A stretch of DNA of 64,000 bases. Origin: Silurus meridionalis (Eukaryota > Chordata > Actinopteri > Siluriformes > Siluridae). The DNA lies in NCBI RefSeq assembly GCF_014805685.1, contig NC_060886.1, positions 29,671,362 through 29,735,361 of the forward strand. The letters run 5' to 3'. The notes below the pieces were generated by a model that saw only the letters and a list, made by a program, of their open reading frames with translations, did not search any database and was not told the DNA's origin. A program made the position numbers and the translations under genes. This document shows positions 23,958 to 35,340 of the stretch, one piece after another. Every line of letters starts with the position of its first letter. Positions within the stretch are counted from its first letter, which is position 1.

Positions 23958-24102
23958 AAGGTGGTAGCTCAATTGGTAATGCATTGGCCTCTGGATCAGA
24001 AAGTCGAAAGATCAAACCCGAGCACCACCAAGGTACTGCTGCTGGGCTCTTATGCAAGGCCCTTAAGTGGCTCTGGATGAGGGCATCTGCCAAATGCCAT
24101 GC
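23958..24102 (+). repeat. tRNA-derived SINE copy
   Basis: A plus copy with a well-kept tRNA-like head (GGTGGTAGCTCAATTGGTAA, then AAGTCGAAAGATCAAACCC), the family body and the end GGGCATCTGCCAAATGCCA. The A box TAGCTCAATTGG is one of the best preserved in the window. Confidence 0.75.
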
Positions 24103-25599
24103 AGGACCTGGAGAAGGCGCTCTTTTTCAATTAGCAGACAAAGCCAAACTAAATAGTGACTGATGAACACTGTTAATCAGATTTTAAATATTCAATTATC
24201 CAGATAAAACCGTCCCGATTTTCCCAAAGAAAAAGGAATAATCATCAACCGGATTTTGAAGCTAGAGATGAACAAATGAGACGAACTCCAGGAATGAGTC
24301 GAGAGAAAAACTTGCCCGGACTCGGGCGTGCATTTTTTGTTTTCGTTCCCTGTTTTGCTCCACGACAAGTCACGACAGAACATTGCACCATTTGTTGTTA
24401 TGTTGCAAACAACATTGTCTGATGCAATAATAGTACAGAGAACTTGGACTGATGGTATATTTATTCCTGAAAAAGCCTGGTTTTTTTTTTATAGCCACTG
24501 AGTTTTTTTTCCTGACATTCCTGGGGTATCAAAAACAACAAGCACAGGATATTGCTGAAGCTTTCATAATATATATATTTATAGATTTTTTTTTTTGTTC
24601 TGTTTTTTTCTTTCCCAGTTGCCCCTGTATCATTTTACACCAGACGAAGATATCCAGGCTTGTGCATGTGCACTGGGTGTAGTTCTTTTACTCAGCCATG
24701 CATGCAAACTTGATGAGCAGCAGTGTGTGACGGGGGTTAGTCGTTTATCTTGGTGGCGGTTTCTAGGTGGAGGTTCTTTGTTTTTAGTTATCATGGAGAG
24801 GGGTTTTTTTGTTTAAATATTAGCTAAACCACAGAGTCTTTCTGCATGGAACTGATAATGTGCAATAGAATGGCATTCAATGTTGCCTGAGACTTCAACA
24901 ACATTTGATTTTTTTCAGGGCTTTTAAAAAAAAACATCAAATCATATCGCATTCGCGAAAACAAACGCAAATCAGTCACATGGAACTGAGGTACTCAAGT
25001 CAGTTTATCGACAGTTTTTAAAACTATTTGAAATAAAAGGCTTGCTTGGTTTGAAAAAAAAAATTTATATATCCAAATAAAAGAAAATAAAACGAGTGAA
25101 TGCAAGAAATTTTTTTATTATAATAATTAAATTAAATATACATCCATATCGCTGGACAGTGACACTACGCACCGTAACAGAAAAGCAATTTGTACTGCCC
25201 ATGTGAGGAAACTCGGATATCGGTCTGCGCATTTGCAATACCGATGACCTATCGTTTACAAAGTTGGTACGACAATCCAGCGATATATATACTCAATTTA
25301 ATTAATATAATAATAACAGTGTATTACATTCATTTGATTCATTTATTTTTGCGAGTGTGAGGAGAAGACTAAAGCAAACTTGCGGTCCACCACTTAATAT
25401 GTTTGTGAGAGGACTTCAATTGTAACTATGTTCCGTACGTAAAACAAGAATCTCATTCAGTACACTAATACACCTCTAATAGCCAATAAATATCTGTCCT
25501 TTTTTCTTCTGTTTTCCAAGCAGATCGAACAAAACTCGCATTTGAAAATGGCACAAGCTTCTTGACTGAGAACGGAAATATGCAGCAGGATAATTAAGC

Positions 25600-25720
25600 A
25601 TGGCTGCCCATCGAATTCGAATAGCAAACAACAACAACGCAATACCTCGCTGCAAGTCTGAGGGAACGCTTATTGAACTAAGTTCTGGTGTATCAGAAGC
25701 CACTCTCTCCAATGTTAAAG
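25600..25720 (+). CDS. sh3bp4: sh3bp4 coding exon 1
   Basis: ATG at 25600 opens 40 codons plus one base ([10 protein letters not shown]...LSNVK), ending at AAAG|GTTTGG. A pyrimidine-rich acceptor (TTTTTCTTCTGTTTTCCAAG, CAG at 25521-25523) sits about 77 nt upstream, so a 5' UTR of that length precedes the ATG in this exon. The conserved [10 protein letters not shown] stretch confirms the frame. Confidence 0.93.
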
Positions 25721-28700
25721 GTTTGGATCATGTTTCCATTCTTTTTCTACCCTTCGTAGAATGATTGGGACATGTTCATGTTTTCTAACCATATTTGTGT
25801 ATTGACTTAATTCTTTTATTTCAGTGCCAAGCCCAAGTACTTTACGACTGGAAGCTACTGCGTCGATTGAATCTGCTAGAGAAGTCGTCGCCATTAAGGA
25901 TTACTGTCCATCAAACTTCACTACCCTCAAGTTTTGTAAGGGAGACCATCTTTATGTCCTTGACACATCTGGCGGAGAGTGGTGGTACGCCCATAACAAC
26001 ACAGAGATGGGCTACATCCCAGCAGCCTACGTCCAGCCTGTGACGAATCGAGAATCTTCTGTGTCTTGTGACGTTTCCTGTGACAGTGGCATGATCGACA
26101 GCCTAGGAGACGTTTCTAACGATGGGTCCAAAGTTCCTGAGCAACGTGGAGAATGGTCGGAGCACATCAAACCTACACTTGCTCAAAACGGAAACCCTTT
26201 TGTTACCCAGCGGATGTCTCTCAACCCATTCCTTGAAGCCTCCTTGCTATCTGATCAAAACAGTATCCAGAGTTCGACCGAGCGCCTCGGTTTCGATACA
26301 TCCTCTTCTACAGTCTCCAAAAACAGCAGCAGTATTCACAGCAACAATTTCGGGAGTAATATTTTGGATGCATTTGGCTCGAACTCTGGCTCAGACCGAG
26401 GACCAGTTCTTCGACGGGACAATCCGTTTTATAGAAGCAAGCGTTGTTACAGTTTATCCGAACTGTCCATTTTGCAGTCGCAGTCAGATACCCCACCAGA
26501 ATTCTTGGGTTTTTTTAATAGCTTGAAAGCACCTTCGCCTGAGCAGTTTCAAAGCAGAGAAGATTTCAAAAATGCCTGGTTAAACCACCGCAAGTTTACA
26601 AGGTCCTGCCATGACCTCGATTCCATTGGCCAGAATCCTGGATGGGGACAAACTCAACCAATAGAGACCAACATTGTGTGCAAACTGGACAGCTCAGGTG
26701 GCGCCGTTCAGTTACCTGACACTAGTATTAGCGTCCTTGTACCCGAGGGTCACGTCGCACCAGATGACACTCAGCAGATATCTTTGAAGGCCTTGCTGGA
26801 CCCTCCATTGGAGCTAAACAACGACAAATGTACCACTGTGAGCCCAGTGGTGGAGATCAAGCTTAGTAATATGGAAACCAAAACCACTTTAACATTAGAG
26901 ATGAAAGTGTCCGTTGTAGTCAAGATGGAGAGTCGACAATTGGCAGACGTCATCTGTGTCCGAAGCGATTGCAAAGAAGGACCCTACGTTCCGATTCCTA
27001 ACGTGTATATGTATGGAGATACAGTCCAGGTAACCTTGGACAATTTAGAGCCATGCATGTATGTATCAGTTGTTGCTCAGGCTCAAGATGTCGCCCCGTA
27101 CAACACAGTCTGGGAGCATGTTGTAAAGAAGGTCACACTTGGCGTTTACGGGCCCAGGCATATCCATCCATCTTTTAAGACAGTTGTCGCCATTTTTGGC
27201 CATGATTGTGCCCCAAAAACCTTGTTAGTAAGTGAGGCTAAAATGCAGCCCCACTCTATTCCACCAGTGTCCCTTCAACTCTGGGGAAAACACCAGTTTG
27301 TGCTTTCAAAGCCCCAAGATCTTAAGGTTGGTGTGTATTCCAACATCTCGAATTATGAAGTTAAAATGAGCGAGCAGACCAGGGTTGCGCGGAGTTTTCA
27401 GCTGAAGCTCGGCAAAGTGTCACGCCTCATCTACTCGATCGCCGCTCGAGATCCGGACATCATCTCGGACTTCACTTTGCGCATTCAGGTTAAAGACGAC
27501 CAGGACTGCATCATTGCCCAGTTCTGCGTGCAGACGCCACCTCCTCCACCAAAGGTTGCAACAAGCTCCGCGCAGAGGCGTTTTTTAAAGAAAAAGGAAA
27601 AGCACAAAAGCTTACTGCCACCCATCATAGGAGTCACGAAGTACCCGGAGTTCCAGGACAGACCAGTCAAAAATATCAAGTTTGGCAAGCTGCTAAAAAC
27701 CGTCCTTAGACAGACAAAGAGCCAGTATCTGTTGGAGTATGTGAAAGGAGACGTGGTGTCGATATTGAGTGAGGAAAAAATCAAACTTAAAGGCCATCTT
27801 TGGACCAAGGAGTGGTACATTGGGTACTATCATGGCAGGATTGGATTGGTCCACACCAAGAACATTCTTATAATGGGAAAGGTCAAACCGGTGAATTATA
27901 AGGGGCCTGAGTTAACCTCTACTCTCCTTTTAGATCTGATTCTGATCCCTTCCAAATGTCTGACTTACATGTATTCATCGTTGAGGACTATACTGATGGA
28001 AAACATCATTAGCTGGAGAGCTTTCGCTGACGCCTTGGGCTACATCAACCTTCCTTTGGCACACTTTTGTCGTTCTGAGCCGAACAGCGAAGCAGAAAAA
28101 GTGGCCTGCGTTCTTGAGAAGCTTAAAGAAGACTCCAACTCATCTGAAGTGAAGCAGAAGAAGTGTTTCCAGAAGGAGCTCTTCATGGTATGTTTTAATT
28201 ACTTGTTTTATTTGGGAGTGTGAATTGTTTTTAATTCAATTCGTATTATTCCTGAATAATACTTGAAATATACTTGAAAGGGTTAGGACGCTCGAAGACA
28301 TCGAAGCCATTGTCCTGCTTAAGACAGATGAGTATCTTACTGAGCTAAAGATCAGAAGAGATTTATTTCTGAACACCAGTTAGTGATTAGGATTCAATTC
28401 CATATTGGTGAAAGATGGACCAAGGCCAGGGTGTGTCAACAGATGTTTCCTTTTTTATTGTTTGCATCTAAACAGGAGGACTGCGAGCAAAGCAGGAAAC
28501 GCCCCTTGTTCAAACACTTGTGCTTGTATTTGGACCAGGCCAAAACACACACACACATACACAGAATCATGGTTCACATTCATCTTAATACCCATCTTCT
28601 GTTCTTGGTAATGAATAGTCTTATTGATCCAGGTCATCCTTTTTATGTTTACAGGACACAAGGTTTAAATATAGCCAGCTTTGGAGGTGTTCTGACCATT

Positions 28701-31207
28701 AGTGAAAGCCATTGCACAGTAAATGCCTTCAGGCCACAATTACAACTCAGATGCAGAAATTGATCCAACATCCAACTTATCTACAAGGAAAAACCTACTG
28801 TATAGTACTTGTGCTAATTGTGGGACATTGTGGGGCAATAAGGAAGTGGTTTATCTGTACCTCGCTAAAACTTCTTCCAGAGCCGGAAACCTACTTCTGA
28901 TTACAGACACATCCTGATCTTCTGATGGTTTTGATCTCCTAGGAGGTAAAATGATCCTGTAAGACTGTCACCTCACTGTTTGTTGTTCCCCCATCACTTT
29001 AATTGCTCTGTAAACACTTCTGAAAAATGTTTAAACCTTTTCATAAGCATAGGAGGGGTGGGGACCCCCTCCTTGTGACTGTGTTGAATATACAGGAGCC
29101 TGTACCACAAATTACAAAATGAAGTTGATTTCCAAAGGAAATATCTGGGGTCACGGAATGGCTAGCGTTCCCAATTCCCGATATTGCTTCATTTTAATGA
29201 ATTGGTTAGGGAGTTTTGGTGTTGTAAAATCCTATTCAGGTTCGGGGTTTCCGCAAGGTAAACTTAAAAAGGTAAACTTAAAAAGTCTCATTTAAAAATC
29301 TAAATTTAAAAAGTCTTAAATTCGATGTCTGGGTCTTGAATTTTTGAAACAGGTCTTAATTTTCCGATATCCATATAATGCTCACTGAAATGCTCCGGTA
29401 GCCCTTTGTTTGTTAGTTTCTGTGGTGTTGAAGTTCTGTCTTTCGCTAGTCCAAATCAAATTCGTTGCATTACGACTACAGATGAGGCCAACATGCAACA
29501 GCCAATCAGCTTTCGGATATTGGCGCGAATTTCTCTCGCATTGTACGACATAAATCGGGTTTTTATCTTAGCCTCAGGGAATTGCAAGTTTAACGTTCTT
29601 AACTTGAAAAAAACAAAATTTAAGGGCTTGGTTAAGGCCGTTTTTTTGAACAACGTTTTTGTGGGTTTTTATGTTTTAAAAAGTCTTAATTTTTTTTTTC
29701 CTGAAACCTGCAAAAACCCTTAGAGTGCACTAAGTGGTCAGACTGCTCAGTTTATGCGTGTGTGTGTGTGTGTGTGTTAAGAGGACGGAAAATGGGTGTC
29801 ATAAATAGCCTGGGTGTAGGAAAACAAGAGCAAGTTGTCTTAGTAGTACAATTAGTATCCTGATACTGCAAGCCATTATATATATAATATACATTAGAGT
29901 GCTGTGCTTCTCCTGAGAGTTGCACAATGAACTGTTGTTGTCATTGGAATTGAAGCTCTGATCTAAAACTGTTGCCAAGATAGAATTTGCCATGTCTCTG
30001 AAACATGCACTTGTGTCTCGAATCACAGTGCAGAAACCAGGTTAGAGGTTCAGCAGTGTATCTTGATTGGAGGCTGCCGTCCAGCAATGAACACAACCTG
30101 GAAAAACTATTAGTATGGATTTTTTGCCGATAGTTCCAGCAGTCAGTCATCCACAATCCACAAACCCGATGAATCGGTCGATCTTTACATGCTAGCATAC
30201 TCCCTTTGTTGATTTAATCACGGTTGGCTTTTCATAAATAGGTATGCAGGTCAAAAAATGTAAACAAATAAATGCAGGTGATAAAATTGTACTGGTCTAC
30301 AGGATGACCATCTCGAGAGGATATAGCCAAAACATCATCGAATCATGATGCTTGAAGACATTGTCCTGCTTAAGACAGAGGAATATCTTAAGATCAGAAG
30401 AGGTTCATTTTTGAAGGCCAGCTAGTGATTCCGAATTGGAGTAGAATGCTAATTTCATATTCCATATACTATTCCATTCCATTCTATACCAATCCTGGCA
30501 CAATACAGTGGTAAGATGGTAAGATCATCATGAACCTTTTCCTGCATTCATACAGGATGTTAATGAATGTTTAGCCCAGATATACATGTGGGACAGAGGC
30601 GGCTGAATTACACATTCATGATTGTTTGAGGCGATTGTAAATGTTAGTAGTAGTGTTCATACCCCAAGTCATTACTTCACACAGTGGAAAGGGATGTTGG
30701 TACAGGAAAAAAAACAAAGGTCACTTGCATTTAAGGCTCCAATTGTATGCACAAATTCCTCTGGTTATGTTTAGCTGCCATTTGTTCCTCTTCTTCCAAC
30801 TGGTCATTTACGGAAAGTTTAAATTCTATGATGAATTAGCATTTAGAAAATAGGGATAGGAAATGAAACACTCGTAGTTTGTGTGCCTCCAAATTTGTGG
30901 GTACAGTTTGGGGAAGAACCACATACGGCTGGAAAAGTGGTGTATGGTGTATTGGAACTGGAAGGCAGGAATTCAGAAGCTTTTGGTCACTCTGAGATCC
31001 TCAAGGCTATCAGATGTCAACCTTTCCCCAATTTCTTTTCATACCCAGCATTCCATACATGCCATGTGTGTGTGTAAGAATTAGAACATCTGATATTTTA
31101 GGCTTTGTGACATTTGCCCGGTCTAAATGAGGACAATGTGTCCTTTTAACTGCAGTTAAGGATTAGATTTAGCATTAGGACAGTGGACGATCCTCACAAG
31201 ATTGGTA

Positions 31208-31258
<51 letters not shown>

Positions 31259-31338
31259 AGACAGCTTTGTTAAGGTTATGGAAACTGACAAAACTGCATC
31301 ACTTTAAGATAGATAGATAGATAGAAAGAAAGAAAGAT

Positions 31339-31424
<86 letters not shown>

Positions 31425-31449
31425 TGGACAGGCAGATAGATCAACTTGA

Positions 31450-31500
<51 letters not shown>

Positions 31501-31632
31501 TGAATGGATAATGGATAGACAGACAGATAGATAGACGAATGGTCATAGGGGTCAACTTAACGAAAGAAAAAGAAAGAAAGATAGTGAATAGATAGATAGA
31601 CAGACTGGTGGGCGGACAATGAAAGAAAGAAA

Positions 31633-31674
<42 letters not shown>

Positions 31675-31869
31675 AAATTACTGGATGATAGATAGACAGA
31701 TATAGATAGACGGATGGTCAAATGAGTCAGCTTAAAGAAAGAAAGATGACAGACAGACAGACAGACAGACAGATGGATAGATGGATGAAGTTGCTAAAAA
31801 TGCGAGACGTAACATTATTCTGAAACAGCAGCACAGAGGTCATTGCAGACGCTCGGCAAAGCCTCAAAC

Positions 31870-31905
<36 letters not shown>

Positions 31906-31949
31906 CAGCTTTGTTAAGGTTATGGAAACTGACAAAACTGCATCACTTT

Positions 31950-31985
<36 letters not shown>

Positions 31986-32132
31986 AAATGAATGGATAAT
32001 GGATAGACAGACAGATAGATAGACGGATGGTCATAGGGGTCAACTTAACGAAAGAAAAAGAAAGAAAGATAGTGAATAGATAGATAGACAGACTGATGGG
32101 TGGACAGTGAAAGAAAGGAAGAAAGGAAGAAA

Positions 32133-32178
<46 letters not shown>

Positions 32179-34493
32179 AAATTACTGGATGATAGATAGA
32201 CAAATATAGATAGACGGATGGTCAAATGAGTCAGCTTAAAGAAAGAAAGATGACAGACAGACAGACAGACAGACAGATGGATAGATGGATAGATGGATGA
32301 AGTTGCTAAAAATGCGAGACGTAACATTATTCTGAAACAGCAGCACAGAGGTCATTGCAGACGCTCGGCAAAGCCTCAAACGTGTGTGTGTGTGTGTGTT
32401 AGCACGTGTCCCATGCTGCCATGTTTACATGCCTGTAAAAAGTCAGCCTGAGATTATTTCTTTGAAGGCAGAAGAAGCTCCAGACGGAAAGAAATCACTG
32501 AGAAACTCGCTGAACTTCAATGAATCCTTCTGAAGCCACACAGCAGAGAGAAGGGAAGGTGGGGGTTGTGTGGAGGAAGCAGCAAGGCGAATAAAAACAA
32601 ACAAACTCTGGTCCTTTTTCCATCCACCCCAGCCGGATGTTCTTACTTCCTCCACTGTTTCCCAGTTGGATGGAACTGGGTGGCGCATTATGCTCCCGCT
32701 AGCACGCAAATCCCTGGCTAAGAGCCTTATCTCCAGGTTCATCGAAGCACGTAGTCGTTATGCTCACTCGCCTAATTGAAACAGCTCATCCTGTGTGCCT
32801 GTACACACACTCGCACACACTTCAGACGCATGGATTTTAACCTGCTAACCTGTCGAGTTTTATTGTAATCTTCACACAATACAGGCTTTCCCCGATATAT
32901 TTAATACTTCCTTTAATTCAAGTCGAAACGCTATTGAAATGACAGACTTTGTGATTCTTTCACTTTCCCTGAAAATCATTCGGTTTTGTCCACGTATCTC
33001 CTGGCTTCTTGTCACAAGGTGCATGTCATGGCGTGTGCTGAAACCGAAAGCATTTCAAAAGAACGAGAACCTCGGATGCAATATATTTTTTATAATAAGC
33101 TCCACTCTCCTGGAAAAAGATGTTTCTCTAGATGTTAGGTAGTAAAGCCAGATACTGGTGCTGGTGAGGTGAAAATTCATCATTCAATCAGGTTTTTAAA
33201 CTCTATAACAGAAGATCTTCCACTCCAGTCCACGTAAAACATCTGCATGGAGCCGGCTTTGTGTGCAGGAACGCCGTAATGCTGGAACAGGTTCGGGTTT
33301 TTTAGTTCAAGTGAAGGGAAAATGCAATGATCCCACACCCCTCGTACGATTGTGTGCCTCCAGACCTGTGGTATCTGTTTGGATAAGAAGAGCACATGGC
33401 TGGAAAGGTCGGGGGTCCCGTTTGTTTTTTGGTCATAGCGTGTGCAGATGCTAAAAGTGTTTCATGGTGAGAAACTTAACAACATTTTCTTGACTTAATA
33501 TCTTGGATTTCGATGTCTGTGTTCAATGAGTGCAAAGCCTTACAATCCGATGCTTCAGTGAAAATCTGACCTTCTCCACAACATAGTTAACATGCTCAAT
33601 ATAGCACTTTTTTCTTTTCTTTACTATTACTATCCATCTTATTTAGAATTCGTGAGGAAATGTAGTTTGTATTGCATTTCTATTGCATGTACATGTACCT
33701 TAGAGTACAGTATTGTGATTGTTTGTGTGTGTGTGTGATTCCAGGCCCTGTTGAAACTGGACTGTCAGGGGCTGGTGGCCAGGCTGGTGAAGGACTTTGC
33801 GCTTCTTACTGCAGCAGTCGAAGTGTCGGACCGCTGGAGAGATCTGGCGGAAAAACTCACGAAAATATCCCGCAAGCAGATGGATTCGTACGAGGCTCCC
33901 TACAGAGGGGTGGATGGCAGGCTCGAGAATGAGGTGTGTACTCATTCGTTCATCTCCAGTGGGGTACGAGGAAATCCATGACAACACTTCGAGTAAAGCA
34001 GCAGAATTCACCCCCGGATCATTTACATTTTTATATTCATGCCATTGTTGACTGTTGAAGGTCATGGGCCTTGCTTAAGGGCCCAGCAATTTAGCTGTAG
34101 TGGGATTTGAACTCATGACCTTCTGATCAGAAGTCCAACATCTTGCTGAGCTTCACTTTCCCACGGATCATAGACATAGATCTGGTTGCACTTTAATAAC
34201 CTGAATCCATCTATCCATATCTTGAGAACTAGCAAATCAGAACATTGCCTTTAATCTCTTTTCAGGCCATGTGGAAGCCGGCGTACGATTTCCTGGTCAC
34301 CTGGGCGGCCCAGATCGGCGAAAGTTACAGGGACATCCTCCAGGAGCTTCACACCGGTCTGGACAAAATGAAGAACCCCATTACCAAGCGCTGGAGACAC
34401 TTAACAGGAACACTTATCCTCATCAACTGCTTGGACCTGTTACGGAGCACCGCCTTCAGCAACGCCCCCCAGGACGACGATGCCGCCGTTTAG
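25600..34493 (+). CDS. sh3bp4: SH3 domain-binding protein 4 (Sh3bp4/TTP), four coding exons
   Basis: Exons 25600-25720, 25825-28187, 33745-33933 and 34266-34493 join in frame to 966 residues; the human protein has about 963. The start [10 protein letters not shown] matches the family N-terminus. Domains: SH3 about 60-112 (ALYDY-like AIKDY, the EWWYA tryptophans, GYIP); three NPF motifs at 164-166, 174-176 and 240-242 for EH-domain partners such as Eps15; ZU5 about 320-455; a UPA-like middle region; a second SH3-like fold about 665-730 ([19 protein letters not shown]); and a C-terminal death-like domain about 870-955. Family knowledge: it is a cytosolic endocytic adaptor that controls transferrin receptor uptake with clathrin and dynamin, and it restrains Rag GTPase/mTORC1 signalling. 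MACC1 is the paralogue, but identity is clearly closer to SH3BP4 (for example the AWLNHRK and PGWGQTQ stretches). Whether this is the a or b copy of teleosts cannot be told. Confidence 0.97.
25825..28187 (+). CDS. sh3bp4: sh3bp4 coding exon 2 (giant internal exon)
   Basis: A single 2363-nt exon carries the SH3 domain, NPF motifs, ZU5, UPA-like region and the second SH3-like fold, about 82% of the protein. The acceptor is TTATTTCAG and the donor is ATG|GTATGT. The frame would read 11 more codons into the intron before stopping, but the family sequence KELVMALLK shows the splice after Met. No internal stop or frameshift is present. Confidence 0.95.
29238..29724. mobile_element. hAT-like non-autonomous element in sh3bp4 intron
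   Basis: The left end CGGGGTTTCCGCAAGGT and the right end ACCTGCAAAAACCCT are imperfect inverted repeats of the CAGGGTTTCC type. The flanks carry repeated AAAAAGTCTTAA words. The interior CAACAGCCAATCAGCTTTC is shared with the copy at 21780-22120. Confidence 0.65.
31209..32399. repeat. Tandemly duplicated microsatellite cluster
   Basis: Unit 1 (31209-31870) and unit 2 (31871-32399) each run: GT array, GAGACAGCTTTGTTAAGG unique core, GAAA/GATA/GACA arrays, ATGCGAGACGTAACATTA core, then the next GT array. The GACA array at 31337-31430 is present only in unit 1. Confidence 0.85.
33090..33440 (-). mobile_element. Tc1/mariner-like copy in sh3bp4 intron 3'
   Basis: Reverse copy from CTCCACTCTCCTGGAAAAAG to GCACATGGCTGGAAAGGTC, about 300 bases before coding exon 3. 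Confidence 0.62.
33745..33933 (+). CDS. sh3bp4: sh3bp4 coding exon 3
   Basis: This 63-codon phase-0 exon ([10 protein letters not shown]...GRLENE) lies between acceptor GATTCCAG and donor GTGTGT. It encodes the first part of the C-terminal helical death-like domain. A GT microsatellite abuts the branch/pyrimidine region at 33722-33738, which could vary in length between individuals. Confidence 0.95.
34020..34165 (-). repeat. tRNA-derived SINE in the last sh3bp4 intron
   Basis: A reverse copy (GGGCCTTGCTTAAGGGCCC, GGGATTTGAACTCATGACC, CTGATCAGAAGTCCAACATC) within about 100 bases of the exon 4 acceptor. It fills most of the 332-base intron. Confidence 0.7.
34266..34493 (+). CDS. sh3bp4: sh3bp4 coding exon 4 and stop
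   Basis: The acceptor TTTTCAG leads into [10 protein letters not shown] and the very conserved [20 protein letters not shown], ending at TAG 34491-34493. It gives 75 residues. The last residues (QDDDAAV) differ from mammals, as is usual at the tip. Confidence 0.95.
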   Translation, partial: AMWKPAYDFLVTWAAQIGESYRDILQELHTGLDKMKNPITKRWRHLTGTLILINCLDLLRSTAFSNAPQDDDAAV

Positions 34494-34671
34494 ACGTCGC
34501 GGATCGACGTCCTGTTCACGAAATATAGTGCAATATACGGTGTAGGTCATGTCGGAAAGCATGTAGAGTTTACCCATAATCCTTAGTGCTGTTAGAAGAT
34601 TGAATATGAGCATCAATGTTATTGCTTATTAGCATCCTAATAGCTGGTTCATGATCCTGGATCCTGATCTG

Positions 34672-35085
34672 GACTATATGGACAAAAGTATTAGAACATC
34701 TGACTTTTCTAGCCACGTGTTTCCTTCACAAAATTTCAGGAAACACAATTGTACAGAATGCCTTTGGAGCATTGAATTTTCCATTCACTTGATCTAGAAG
34801 ACCCAAACTTGCTCCAGGATGACAATGCTCCTGTGCACAAATGATGAAGAGTTGGTTTAAATGGTGTGGAGTGGAAGATCTCCAGCTGTAGAGCTCCTAT
34901 TGCACACCATTAGGATGAACGCTGACTGCACCTCAGGGCTCCTCGGATACTTCACCAAAATCTAATGGACCATTTCCCCAGAAGAGTGGAAGTTATTATG
35001 AAAGCAAATGGGGACTTAATGTTATCTGGGATGTTCCAAAAGCTCATGTGCTCAGGTGACCTTAAACATTTGTCCATTATAGGGC
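34672..35085 (+). mobile_element. Tc1/mariner-like copy with both ends, in sh3bp4 3' region
   Basis: The left terminal part CTATATGGACAAAAGTATTA and the right TTTGTCCATTATAGG form the inverted repeat. It sits 180 bases after the sh3bp4 stop and so probably lies in the transcript. Confidence 0.75.
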
Positions 35086-35340
35086 ATAAAAGAACAAGCT
35101 CTTTATCGTTCACACGTCTTTGCCTTTGTTGAAACCATTTCTTAAATTGAGCGAGATGTTTACTCTAAGACTGTTCACCAAGCATTAAGCATTGATATTA
35201 TTTACACTTACAGAACATTTCAGACATCGGTTACACACTCAAACGACTGAAAGGATCTAACATGATGCTTGAAATATGTGCCAAACACTGTGTTTTTAAC
35301 GTTAATGTATGTTTGTCCTTTATAATTCATTTTGTATATT

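Larger units (their letters stand above)
18799..25520 (+). other. sh3bp4: Inferred sh3bp4 intron 1
   Basis: This interval has no exon I can support. It contains a TTTC array (18865-18892) and Tc1-like copies at 19355-19505, 20608-21205, 22540-22800 and 23190-23460. It also holds a partial hAT-like copy (21780-22120), a SINE (23958-24102) and AT-rich simple sequence. A block at 25130-25290 carries an inverted pair, ATCGCTGGA and TCCAGCGAT, and may be a small DNA element. Bases 20100-20560 and 24190-25100 show nothing recognisable. Confidence 0.5.
28188..33744 (+). other. sh3bp4: sh3bp4 intron between coding exons 2 and 3
   Basis: This 5.6-kb intron contains a local 110-base repeat pair (28290-28410 and 30350-30465), a hAT-like element (29238-29724) and a GT array (29755-29777). 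A dispersed element (about 29880-30200) carries the ATCGGTCGATC end. The duplicated GATA/GACA/GAAA cluster lies at 31209-32399 and a minus Tc1-like copy at 33090-33440. Bases 32420-32800 are of more balanced composition, lack repeats and could be regulatory; no exon is evident there. Confidence 0.7.

Noticed and set aside
25824..28223. Start at 25824 and end at 28223 for sh3bp4
   Set aside because: The true start is in the upstream exon at 25600; the last 11 codons are intron, shown by the GTATGT donor and the family sequence.
31304..31555. Open frames such as repeated TDRQ or SLSVC
   Set aside because: Produced by GACA/GAAA microsatellites.
25825..34493. Naming the adaptor gene macc1
   Set aside because: MACC1 is the paralogue; the N-terminal [10 protein letters not shown], the NPF motifs, and the C-terminal KNPITKRW stretches match SH3BP4.
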